NCBI GenBank assembly: GCA_019279435.1
Contig: JAAALK010000286.1
Coordinates: 37,447,712 to 37,511,711 of the forward strand
Length of the DNA: 64,000 nt
Direction of reading: 5' to 3'
Source of the DNA: Zizania palustris
Lineage: Eukaryota > Streptophyta > Magnoliopsida > Poales > Poaceae
Below, one piece after another: positions 54,284 through 64,000 of the stretch. The position numbers and the translations under genes were made by a program. Each line of letters starts with the position of its first letter. Position 1 is the stretch's first letter. The notes under the pieces were generated by a model that saw only the letters and a program-made list of their open reading frames with translations, was not told the DNA's origin and searched no databases.

Positions 54284-55528
54284 ATGGCAGGTAACGACGA
54301 AACGAAGGAGGCGCTGCTGCTGGACGTGCGGGCATAGGTTGATGGCCTTGCCGCGGACATGACAACGATGCATGAGCGGTTTGATTCTACGATCACTTCG
54401 TCGACCGAGCGTTTCGACCAGATAGACCACGCTCAAACGGCCATGGTGACCATGCTCAACACCATCATGGCACGACTCAATGTGTTAACTACGTTGCTCA
54501 CCGAGTTGCAAAAGGATTATGGCGGTGATACGGAGCAGGATGATGGACCTCACCACGGTCGTGCACATCGCGTGGTACGTCATCCCCAGCACGATTCATT
54601 TGCTAAGATTAAATTTAAAATTCCATCTTTTAAAGGCAAATATGATCCTGCTGCTTATCTTGATTGGGAACTAGAGGTCGATCAGAAATTTTCATGCCAT
54701 GATATTCCTGCTCATTCTCAAGTTAAAGCTGCTATTAGCGAATTTACTGATTTTGCGTTAATATGGTGGCGTGAATATAAACTAACACATCCTACTGACA
54801 CGCCCATCACTTGGACTCAATTAAAAGCTGCTATGCGACATAGATTTGTTCCTTCATATTTTGCACGAGATTTGCTAAAGAAAATGCAGAGTTTTTGACA
54901 AGGACAACAATCTGTCGAGGACTACTATCAAGAGATCCAAAAAGGTATGATTCGTTGTGGTTTGTTTGAGACAGATGAAGCTGCGATGGCCCGTTTTCAT
55001 GGTGGTTTGAACAGAGAAATTCAGGACATCCTTGATTATAAGGAATATACTGATATGGCCACATTGTTTGCATATGCTTGCAAAGCTGAACGTGAAGTGC
55101 AGGGATGCTGCTCGAAGACATATCCTAACTCTTTTGCAGGTAGAGGCGCAACAATCAATTCAGCGTCTACTCCGCCTACACCATCCATGATCAGCACTCC
55201 ATCGTGCGAAACGACGGCCAAGCCTACCGCATCCTCGTCCCCAGGCGCTACTCCTTCCACAGGACATACACGGGATATTCGGAGCTATCGTTGCCACGGA
55301 CTTGGACACGTGAGTCGGGACTGTCCAAACAAGCGTATTTTGCTCATACGTGACAATGGTGAGTACTCATCCGCTAGTGATTCTGAGGAAACTCAACATA
55401 CTATGCTTGCCACTGACCATGCAGCTAAAACGGAGGTACATGTCGATCCCGACGACGCCGATAAGTATGAGAGTCTTGTTGTGCAGCGTGTTCTTAGCAC
55501 ACAGGTCACCACGTCTGAGAAAAACTAA
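54284..55528 (+). pseudogene. Element D gag (broken)
   Basis: The start is an ATG at 54284. Stops at 54335 (TAG) and 54896 (TGA) interrupt it, and a TAA at 55526 separates it from protease. The capsid core includes KIPSFKGKYDPAAYLDWELE and FHGGLNREIQDILDYKEY, matching B. The zinc knuckle reads SYRCHGLGHVSRDC near 55290, so the first Cys of the CX2CX4HX4C set is Ser. An N-terminal coiled-coil-like stretch (RFDQIDHAQTAMVTMLNTIM) precedes the core. Confidence 0.86.
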
Positions 55529-57538
55529 CGGCACACGCTTTTCCACACCAAAGGTGTTGTACAAGAACGGTCAATTCGCATCATCATCGACAGTGGTAGC
55601 TACAACAACTTGGCAAGCACAGCTTTGGTCGAGATGTTGTCCTTGCCCACTCGTAAGCACCCAAACCCGTATCACATTCAATGGCTTAATGATGGTGGGA
55701 AAATTAGACTCACACGTTCATTACACGTTCCTTTTTCATTGGGCTCTTATTCTGATTATGCTGATTGTGATGTTGTCCCGATGGAAGCATGTTCTTTGTT
55801 ACTTGGTAGACCGTGGCAATATGATACTGATAGTCTACATCATGGTTGTTCGAATCATTGTTCCTTCCCGTTTAAAGGTCAGAAAATAATTATACATCCA
55901 ATGACCCCCGATCAAATTTTTAAAGATGATCTTGCCCGGGCTACTAAAGCGGCAAAACCACTAGCACCCCAACCAGCCGCCAATGTTACTTTTCAAATCA
56001 CGTTGAATGCACCTGTCTTGCTTGCTACACGTGCTGATTTTGATGATTTACGCAATGATCATTTGCCCTGCTATGCACTTGTCTGTTCTAGTATGCTCGC
56101 TGCCCTTGATGCTCCTCCGTCTTTGGATATTCCCCCCACTGTTTCTAACCTTTTGCAGGAGTACGCTGATGTGTTTCCCACAGACTTACCCTCGGGACTC
56201 CCTCCACTCCGTGGTATTGAGCACCAGATTGACCTCATCCCCGGCGCCCAACTACCTAACCGCGCCCCATACCGTACGAATCCAAATGAGACGAAGGAGA
56301 TCCAGCACCAGGTGCAGGTGTTTCTTGATAAGGGGTACATTCGTGAATCTCTTAGCCCTTGCTCGGTTCCTGTTTTACTTGTGCCAAAGAAAAATGGGTC
56401 ATGGCGTATGTGTGTAGACTGTCGCGCTATTAATAACATCACCATTCGTTATCGATATCCTATACCACGCCTTGATGATATGATAGATGAACTTAGTGGT
56501 GCCATGATTTTCACTAAGATTGATTTACATAATGGCTACCATCAGATTCGCATGAAATTAGGAGATGAATGGAAAACGGCTTTTAAAACGAAATTTGGGT
56601 TATATGAATGGTTGGTTATGCCGTTTGGATTGACTAATGCTCCCAGCACCTTTATGCGCTTGATGAAAGAAGTTCTTAGACCCTTCATAGGACTATTTGT
56701 TGTTGTCTACTTCGATGATATCCTTATTTACAGCAAGACTATGGAAGAGCAATTAGAACATTTGAGTGTTGTTTTTGATGCCTTGCGTGATGCCCGCTTG
56801 TTTGCTAATATGGAAAAATGCATCTTTTGCACACAACACGTCTCGTTTCTTGGTTATGTTGTTACCCCACAGGGCATCGAGGTGGATAGCAGCAAGGTTG
56901 ATGCAATTCGGGAATGGCCCACGCCGACGACGGTCACACAGATTCAGAGTTTTCTTGGACTTACAGGTTTTTACCATCGGTTCGTACGTGATTTTAGCTC
57001 CATTGCAGCACCTCTACATGAGCTTACAAAGAAAGGTGTGCCATTTGCTTGGGGCGACTCGCAGGAGGTTGCGTTCAGCACTTTGAAAGATAAGTTAACA
57101 CATGCTCCCCTCTTGCAATTGCCTGATTTTACTAAAGTATTTGAGCTTGAATGCGATGCTAGCGGGATTGGATTAGGTGCTGTTTTGTTACAAGAGGGAA
57201 AATCGGTTGCGTATTTAAGTGAAAAATTAAGCGGTGCTAGCTTGCGATATTCTACTTATGATAAGGAGCTTTATGCTTTAGTCCGCACTTTGCACACATG
57301 GCAGCACTACCTTTGGCATCGCGAGTTTATAATTTGTTCTGATCATGAGGCTTTGAAACATATTCGTACCCAAACAAATCTGAATCGTCGTCATGCTAGT
57401 TGGGTAGAATTCATCGAGTCTTTTCCTTATATTATTAAACACAAAAACGGGAAGGAAATGTCATTGCTGATGTGTTGTCTCGTAGATATACCATGCTTTC
57501 ACAGCTCGACTTTCAAATTTTTGGTTTGCAAACTGTGA
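55529..57538 (+). pseudogene. Element D protease, RT and RNase H
   Basis: The protease DSG lies in IRIIIDSGSYNNLAS just before the long open frame (55610 on), in the same frame. RT blocks are VPVLLVPKKNGSWRMCVDCR, IPRLDDMIDELSGAMIFTKI and FVVVYFDDILIYS, with YFDD at about 56709. RNase H has FELECDASGIGLGAVLL and the CSDHEALKHI segment. The reading frame is lost near 57458 by a one-base deletion after KHKNGKE, so the frame that runs to 57538 is off-register at its end. Apart from that the segment is open. Confidence 0.9.
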
Positions 57539-58909
57539 AGGATCAATGTCAACGATGCTGATTTTAAAGATGCTCTAATTCATTGCACGCGTGGCAAACC
57601 TTGGGGTTAATTCCACATGCAGGACGGGTTCCTGTTTCGCGCTAACAAGTTGTGTATTCGAGCAAGCTCGGTTCGTCTTTTGTTGTTACAGGAGGCACAT
57701 GGTGGTGGTCTCATGGGACATTTTGGTGTCCACAAGACGCACGAGGTACTGGCCGCACATTTCTTTTGGCCCCGGATGCGCCGTGATGTCAAGCGCCTTG
57801 TTGCACGCTGCACTACATGTCAAAAAGCTAAGTCCCGGTTGAGCAACCACGGTTTGTATATGCCTTTGCCTGTCCCTACTTCCCCTTGGCTTGATATTTC
57901 TATGGACTTTGTTTTGGGATTGCCTAGAACAAAGAAGGGGAGGGATAGCATTTTTGTGGTTGTTGATAGATTTTCCAAAATGGTGCATTTTATACCTTGT
58001 CATAAAACTGATGATGATCGCACTGTTGCTGAATTGTTCTTTCGAGAGATTATTCGTTTGCATGGCATTCCAAATACAATAGTCTCTGATCGTGATGCTA
58101 AGTTTCTCAGTCATTTTTGGAAATCTCTGTGGAATAAATTGGGAACTAAATTGTTCTTTAGCACAACTTGTCATCCTCAAACTGATGGGAAAACTGAGGT
58201 AGTTAATAGAACCTTGTCAACCATGCTTAGGGTTGTTTTGGATAAAAATTTGCGATGTTGGGAGGATTGCTTTCCTCATATTGCATTTGCTTATAATCAT
58301 GCCACGGATTCTTCTACAAAGATGTGCCCTTTTTAGATTGTTTATGGTTACATTCCTCGAGCACCTATTGATTTGTTCGCGCTTGATGCTGCGGAAGCCC
58401 CACATCTCGATGAAGTTGCCCATGTTGAACAAATGATTGACATTCATGCACAAACACACCAAAACATTGCTGCTGCTAATGCTAAAAATCAGGTTGCTGG
58501 TAGTAAAGGAAGAAAACATGTTACTTTTTCACCTGATGATATGGTCTGGTTGCATTTATGAAAGGATCGTTTCCCTAATTTGTGCCGTTCTAAATTGATG
58601 CCTCGTACTGCTGGTCCTTTTAAAGTGCTAACCAAGATTAATGATAATGCTTATATCCTTGACCTACCTGCGGAGTTTGGTGTTTCCACTAGTTTTAATG
58701 TTGTAGATTTGAGACCATATGCGGGCGAGGATGAGGAGTTGCCGTCGTGGATGACTTCGATTCTAGAAGGGGAGGATGATGAGGACATCAGTACATCTAC
58801 ACCAGCAGCACCTTCTTCGGCGCCATCTCCTTCTAGGACAATCACGAGGGCCCGTGCAAGAGAGCTGAACTTCGTCATACTACTAAAGAATGAAGGCCCA
58901 GAAGAATAG
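57539..58909 (+). pseudogene. Element D integrase and LTR-encoded tail
   Basis: The zinc region (HGGGLMGHFG, CTTCQKAK) and catalytic residues (Asp in ISMDFVLGLP, Asp in VSDRDAKFL, Glu in PQTDGKTEVVNR) are preserved. Stops are TAG at 58334, in the position of Gln in B, and TGA at 58559, in the position of Arg. The tail from 58580 (KLMPRTAGPFKVL) ends with TITRARARELNFVILLKNEG and a TAG at 58907, inside the 3' LTR. It lacks an obvious chromodomain. Confidence 0.88.
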
Positions 58910-59350
58910 ACGTGGGCCAGCCTAGAGTCGGCCTTCCTAGGGGCGCCCCCCCCTCCTTGGCCATCCACATTAGGGGTTGCGCCCACCTTTCCCCCCCTCT
59001 ATTTAAATAGAGACTTGTCATTCCTATAGACTCGAGTTTTGATTTACAATTAGCTTTCGCTACTTTCGACACGCGCCAAACAGCGATGTCCTCGTGTGTT
59101 TCAGAACTCCACCTTGAGTGATATTCATATTGCTTGCATCTTTTTCTTGTTCGTTCTTCGGTTGCGAACAGGAAACGATCTTCGTGATCAGGCTGATCTT
59201 GCAACAACAAGGTCGGTAACCATGGGGAGTTGGTTCAGCGATTGCATTGGCGCTTCGGGTTCGATCGCCGTAGTCAGATCGTGAGGGTATTCTTCCACCA
59301 AATCAAAGTTATCTCCACTCACCGAAAGATCAAGCACTTCAGCTCTATCA
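58763..59350 (+). repeat. Element D polypurine tract and 3' LTR
   Basis: The tract AGAAGGGGAGGA ends at 58776 and is translated as EGED in the gag-pol frame. The LTR runs from TGATGAGG at 58777 to CTCTATCA at 59350, followed by GCAGG. The TATA-like TATTTAAATAG is at about 59000. Confidence 0.92.
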
Positions 59351-59355
59351 GCAGG

Positions 59356-60700
59356 AGTGTCATCATCTTCCTCGAAGATGGACTCTCCAAGCTCATCATA
59401 ACCAGAAAGCTCGAAAGAAGGAGTCAGCGAAGGCATGGACTCATCAAGAGAAACCTCGCAAGTCTCGACAAGTTGCTGGTAGTAGAGGTTCCAAACACGG
59501 AAGCCTCGAGAATGCAAAGCATAACCAAGAAAAACTCCATCCCAGCAATGAGACTCAAACTTGTCCAATTGCCCTCCCTTCTTGAGCACAAAGCACTTGC
59601 AGCCAAACGCTCACAAGGGACTCACCTTGGGCTGTCTGCCAAACCACAACTCATATGATGTCTTACCTAAGTAAGCTCTAAGAAAAATGCAGTGGCCAGA
59701 TAGCAAGCCGTGTTCATGGCTTCAGCCCAAAAGTGCCAAGGAGTCATATGCTCATCGAGCATCATCCTGGCCATCTTGACTAGTGTGCAGTTCTTATGTT
59801 CCACAACGTCGTTCTGTGGGGGAGTGTAAGGAGTAGAAAACTAGTGCTCAAGAACCTGATCACTACAGAAGCTGATGAACTGAGAGTTATTGAACTCAAA
59901 GCCATTGTTAGAGTGAATTTCTCGTATCCGACCATTGTTCTCACTCTTCAGCTTCAAAATTAGGTCATGAACAAACTGGAAAGCCTCATCCTTAGACTCC
60001 GGAAAGAAAACCCACGAGAATCAAGAAAAATCGTCAACTATCACAAGCGCGTACCACTTCCCATCGACTAAGCGTACCCGAGCTGGACCAACAGTATCCA
60101 TGTGTAACAGCTCTCCCGGGTACGAAGTCATCACCTGAGTCACAAGTGCGTGAGAAGCGGGAACCATTTTCCCATGATGACAAGGATGGCAAACTAGATC
60201 CTTCTCCATCTTAACCTTGGGCAATCCTCGGATGAGGTCCATAGAGCTCAATCTGACTAGCAGATCAAAACTCAAATAACCTAACCTCCTATGCCACCTC
60301 TAGAGCTCAGAGGAGGATCTAGCAATCAAACAGCGAGAAGGGCCAAAAGAACTAGAAAAATCAATCCGAAAAACCTTACCGAAAGGTAAGATCTGGCAAA
60401 TCAAAGATCCTCTAGAATCAACAACAAAAGACATGCCCTTCTTAAAATGAACCTCTAAACCATCCTCAAGAAGTTGAGAAATAGAGATCAAATTAAAATT
60501 CAAGTTTCCAACCAAAGTTCAAACAGAGATCAGAGATTTGAATTGAGCCAATGCCTTGTACCTTCCCTTGACCACTGTTCCCAAAAGTAATGTACTCCTT
60601 GGAGCTCGGGGAAGTGAGGCTGGAGAACCATCTGCGATGTCCCGTCATGTGGTGAGAGCATCTTGAATCCATGATCTACACGTTCTCTAGTCCTCGATCC
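59356..60700 (-). pseudogene. Element E protease and integrase (broken)
   Basis: On the minus strand the protease active site reads MDSRCSHHMTG at about 60650-60675, where this family has DSG, so the Gly is Arg. A pre-integrase segment (FNLISISQLLEDGLEVHF) and zinc region (HPCHHGKMV, about 60170) follow. Integrase core: first Asp in LLHMDTVGPARV (about 60090). The second motif reads HSNNGFEF at about 59907, so the catalytic Asp is Asn. PQNDVVEHKNCTL (about 59820) includes the Glu. The frame 59589-59356 is the C-terminal part up to the D insertion. Stops and frameshifts are also present. Confidence 0.82.
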
Positions 60701-62685
60701 TACACGATCAGTGGTCATAAGTGAGAGCAAACGGTCCAACACTAGGTTAAACAAAGGAGCTAAACCAGTGTCGAGCCATCTGCTCAAAAGAAGGAAAGCA
60801 GAAGGAATCATAAGAGTTTGGACCAAAACGTGGCTCAAAGTGTGGTCCTCTGTTCTGCCTAAAGTCTCGGCCACGAGGTCCAAAGCCGTATCCAAAATGA
60901 CCTAGAGCTCTGCCAGAGCGAAAACCACCCTCTAGAGCACGGTCACGAAAGTCGTCTCCTCTACTACCACCTACATGACGTGCCCTAGCCTCTAGCCTCT
61001 CTCTGCGTTGAGGGACTCTCTGTCTACCACCCTGCTGCTCCTATCCACCCCGAGCTCTCTCTGGTCTCTCAACCCCCTTCCTCCTGAAGCAAAACTCCTC
61101 AAGATGCTCGTCTCTCTGACAAAACTCACAGTGATAGGTAGGCTTCTTGGGATGTGGTTGAGGTTTGGGGTTTTTGGGCTCCGTGGTGTTGGGTGTAGAC
61201 TCTTTGGTGTGAGAGGGTCCAGGAAGAGAGTCAAGAGAAGTGTGGAGATTCTTGGGATTTGGAACCCCGACAGGCTTTTTGGGTGGAGCTTTAGGTTGTT
61301 CTTGGAACACTCAATCCTTGGGCTGATAGGCCTAGAAAGACTTAGTGGAGTGAGTCTTGGGATATCTTTTCTCTGGAGTCATCTTACTCCACTCCACTGC
61401 ACGGCTAATGGCACTCTCAATGTCAGCCTTGGTGTAGGTGTAACCTACCCCAAACCCATCCTGTATCGTGAACTGCTGGATCATCATGCCGAGCTGTGGC
61501 TCTCTCGCACTCACCCAACTCAGGATCTGATGGAGGTAAGAGTTCTCGTTCTGGGCATCAGCTAGCTCCTCTCTCAAGGAAGCTAGCACCTCCACCTGAG
61601 ACAAGCAGATCTCACACTCTCTATCAATTTGGACAGACTTCTCAGCTTTTAGCTTGATTTGTTCCAATCTCATGGACAAGCAGTTGTCACAAACAATGGG
61701 TGGAACTGACAGTGTCTCAAGCTCAAGCTTAGTTTCCTCTAGCTCAGCTCTGACTCTCACTAACTCGCCCAACTGCTCATCAATCTTGGCTCTCAACTTA
61801 GCTAAAACAGCTAAATGGGACATGCAGTCCACACAGGGCACAACGATAGTGGCATGAGCATCTTTCAGCTCCAGCTGAACGCTCTCAAGCTCAGTGGCCA
61901 AAGCATCTCTCTCATCTACCCTCTCCGTGTACCTGGACTTCAGAGTCGTCAGGTCACACAATAGCACCTCGTAGTTAGGACACTCACTGCTACCACCCAA
62001 GCAAGGGGAAGAAGATAGACTCTCAATCTTACCATTGTCCATGTCAAGCTCACTCTCAATCTCATCTATCCTCTTCTTAGCCCCTCTAAGCAGTTTCTCC
62101 TGATACCTCAACTCCTGGCGGTTCTCTTCTAGTAAATCAATGACTTCTTGTTCATAGGAAGATACCTTTTCATCATCGTCGTCGTTGAAGTTGTCGAGGG
62201 AGCCCTTCTCTTCCTTATCCCCAAGAGCCATTGAGCAAAAGCTCTTGCGGGATCTTCAGTTGTGGTGCAAGCGGCTCTTCGGCTTGTCCCCGAAGGCCAT
62301 GAAGCAGAGGCCCACCGGATCATCCTTGTCCTTCCCTTTCTTTATCACAATCTCCTCATCACTTGAGCTTGATGAAGAGGAAGAAGAAGATGACCTCTTG
62401 GAGTAGCTTCTCTCTATCTCGGTGAAGAAGGCCTTGTCTCGCTTCTTGTTCTCACGCTGGTAGTCCTTCAGGGCCTTTTGAAAGAATCTCATCTTGGGCT
62501 TGCCCTTTGTGAAGGTGGAGCTGTCGTGCTTGCTAGAGTCATAGGAGACACCATCGGTGCCCTTCTTATGACTGTTCCGCTTGGGGCAGTCGGTAATGAA
62601 GTGGCCTAGATCACCACACTCATAGCATGTGGATTTCGTGTCGTGTCTTTTGAACATTCGTTTATCATAGACACGACGCACCCGG
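60701..62685 (-). pseudogene. Element E gag, C-terminal two thirds
   Basis: From right to left: a zinc knuckle CYECGDLGHFITDC at 62586-62627, a Lys-rich segment, a run of eleven Ser near 62370, then a 300-codon coiled-coil-rich frame 62231-61332 (EVIDLLEENRQELRYQEKLL and similar). A second knuckle CEFCQRDEHLEEFC lies at 61089-61130. An Arg/Gly-rich part leads to protease. The layout matches F gag. The N-terminal UBN2-like domain is absent because homology stops at 62685. Confidence 0.82.
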
Positions 62686-64000
62686 TGTAGGACCAAAAGT
62701 AGCGACCAGAGGGGGGGTGAATGGGAGCCTAAAAATTCTTTCGAATCAATGGCCTGCTCCCAATCACCCAACAAACCTCAACTGACTTAGCAAAGAAAGA
62801 TGAACAGATCAATAGTGCCTCAAAAGATCTAGCCTAACAACAACCGATGTCCTAATCGAAAAGACACCAACACAGTGCTAAAAGGCAGATTTAACGAATC
62901 ATTTAAAACATGGTCAAATCAAAGTTCATTGAGATAACTCATCACAGCAATTAATATAAGTGTACATAAAATGAGAAGGGTTACTGTTCAGAGTTGTCTC
63001 CAGAACGGTACTTGACGAAGCCTGTGTGGTGCGAAGCCTGTAGTTGTCGAAGCAGGCTTTGAAGTACGCAGTGTCGAAGTCTGTAGTGGACGTGCCAAAG
63101 CCTGCTTCGAAGTTGACGAGCGAAGGCTGATGGAGTCGAAGCTGGTTCGGTGTAGTCATGCGAAGCCTGAGTAGTAGTTGCTGAAGCCTGTGCGAAGTAT
63201 GCAGTACCGAAGTCTGTAGTGGGCATGCCGAAGCCTGCTTCGAAGTTGATGTGCGCAGCAAACTGCAAAGTCTGCTTTGGTATGAAGTAGCTTCGCAGAG
63301 AACAAGAATTTCGAACAACACTTCAAACAAGCAGACACTCTGAAGGATGTCAGCGAAGCACCTTCGAAAGCAAACCTACGGAGCCTATACTCTGAAAAGA
63401 CAACTCTGAAGACACAACAATGTGGGACCCATGCTCTGGCTCCGAACAGTGAAATCTCTGTCAAAAATTACTTCGGAAAAATTTGATCGAAGCTATTGTG
63501 AGGGCTTCGACACCGAACTAAAATTGATGCCCGTAGCCTTCGCAAAGACAACAAAAAGAATCGAAGTATGCTTCGAAACAGGAGACTTCGAAGCCTACAG
63601 AATAAACATCGAAGTCTAGCAGTTTCACGTTGTGGGACCCACGCCAGTGATTTTTTACAGAAAGACTTGAGTGCAAAGCTCTTGATCAGAACGCCATACT
63701 AAGAAAAACAATAGAATACATTCTTCCAGGCGGCTGACAAGAGCATAGATCGGCCAGTCCAAAAACTGCAGGCTACTGCGCCATAGGCATCACAGATTCA
63801 ACAAAAACTACTCAAAGTAAAGACGCAGCTGAAGAACAGAATCAAATAAAATAATCCCAGTGCACAGAACTCAGTCTAAATCCTCGCATGAAGAAGCACA
63901 TAGAAAGCATGCAAATCGATGAAATGATTATCTGCGTATAAAAACGAGATCCGATGGTCAAGAATTAGGAAATGAAAAACCTGATGAGACGATTTTAGTG
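62686..64000 (-). mobile_element. G: copia-type LTR abutting E gag (incomplete at window end)
   Basis: It begins TGTAGGACC and its first roughly 230 bp are about 85 percent similar by eye to the left end of the E 3' LTR (47695 on), including GACCAGAGG and a CAATGGCC segment. After that the two diverge. It is rich in GCGAAGCCTG and CTTCG, like S. Orientation is inferred as minus from homology. It may be the displaced 5' LTR of E or a separate insertion. No primer site lies between it and E gag. No frame of significance was found. Confidence 0.6.
63061..63260. repeat. 133-bp diverged tandem duplication in G
   Basis: GAAGTACGCAGTGTCGAAGT at 63061 recurs as GAAGTATGCAGTACCGAAGT at 63194. In each copy CTGTAGTGG and CCTGCTTCGAAGTTGA follow. 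The unit is studded with CGAAG words. The copies extend about 65 bp with good identity and weaker similarity outside. Confidence 0.8.

Larger units (their letters stand above)
52727..59350 (+). mobile_element. Element D: CRM-like Ty3/gypsy retrotransposon, decayed
   Basis: The 6.6-kb element has LTRs of 575 and 574 bp beginning TGATGAGGACATCA and ending GCTCTATCA, with a perfect duplication GCAGG at 52722-52726 and 59351-59355. It shares domain order, primer site, leader plan and LTR-encoded tail with B, but it is a different family. The frame has at least five in-frame stops and one frameshift. It is inserted in E in the opposite orientation. LTRs differ at roughly 25-30 sites by eye. Confidence 0.93.
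47695..62685 (-). mobile_element. Element E: SIRE/Maximus-like Ty1/copia, interrupted by D, broken
   Basis: From right to left on the minus strand this contains gag, protease, integrase, RT and RNase H, then a spacer with repeated polypurine-like tracts and a 1.83-kb 3' LTR. D is inserted between integrase and RT (TSD GCAGG). The protein order PR-IN-RT-RH is that of Ty1/copia. The gag N-terminus and 5' LTR are not in place: gag sequence stops at 62685 against the copia LTR G. It lies in F. Confidence 0.82.

Noticed and set aside
62256..62774. 172-codon minus frame treated as one gene
   Set aside because: Its first 30 codons come from G (beyond 62685) and the rest from E gag, so the start is an artefact of the junction.
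1..64000. Host genes, tRNA or rRNA genes, endogenous pararetrovirus, or DNA transposons with terminal inverted repeats
   Set aside because: I looked for conserved motifs and structures of each and saw none. All long frames with recognisable motifs belong to LTR retrotransposons.

Overview
The window is a block of nested LTR retrotransposons from a plant nuclear genome, most likely a grass (Poaceae). The evidence for this is the pairing of Tat-type Ty3/gypsy elements carrying an antisense gene, CRM-like gypsy elements primed by initiator tRNA-Met, and SIRE/Maximus-like Ty1/copia elements with very long LTRs. I found no cellular gene, rRNA, tRNA or CRISPR. The species cannot be fixed from sequence alone. 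I use working names A to I and S for the elements.

Layout. H0 (1-446, minus) is a scrap of a Tat-type gypsy. H1 (minus) is a Tat-type gypsy whose 3' LTR (447-1382 plus 20384-20836) is split by element A and whose body runs to 27153. A (1383-20378, plus, TSD ACAGG) is a decayed Tat-type gypsy with gag, protease, RT, RNase H, a second RNase H, integrase and a spliced antisense gene (aORF). B (9047-16755, plus, TSD CATGG) sits inside the A aORF. It is a young CRM-like gypsy with an intact 1631-codon gag-pol frame and nearly identical LTRs. S (27154-28745, minus) is a single copia-type LTR joining H1 to H2 without a TSD. H2 (28746-34764, minus) is a second copy of the H family with its 5' LTR but no integrase or 3' LTR. 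I (34765-35170 and 40822-about 41797) is remnant DNA interrupted by C. C (35171-40816, plus, TSD ATAAT/ATAAC) is a relative of A that lost RT to integrase by deletion but keeps gag, protease and the aORF. F (about 41798-47694, plus) is a SIRE-like copia with a 2.9 kb LTR and gag, but its pol is deleted. E (47695-62685, minus) is a second SIRE-like copia inserted in F. D (52727-59350, plus, TSD GCAGG) is a decayed CRM-like gypsy inserted in E. G (62686-end) is another copia LTR abutting E gag.

The nesting gives an order of events: H1, then A, then B; and F, then E, then D. LTR divergence agrees by eye. B has about 2 substitutions and one 12-bp indel over about 900 bp, whereas A and D have roughly 25 differences over about 500-575 bp. 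Only B looks able to make its own proteins. D is broken mainly by Gln/Arg-to-stop changes of the C-to-T type, E has lost two catalytic residues, C and F lack pol, and A, H1 and H2 are riddled with stops and frameshifts.

The most interesting signals are: an antisense intron-containing gene with its own TATA box, shared by A and C; arrays of a palindromic GGTCNGACC motif at several separate places in the H family, including coding sequence; an LTR terminus in B and D that serves at once as polypurine tract, integrase end and codons; a templated-filler deletion in C; and a perfect 28-bp hairpin-forming tandem array in the C LTRs with 9 versus 10 units.
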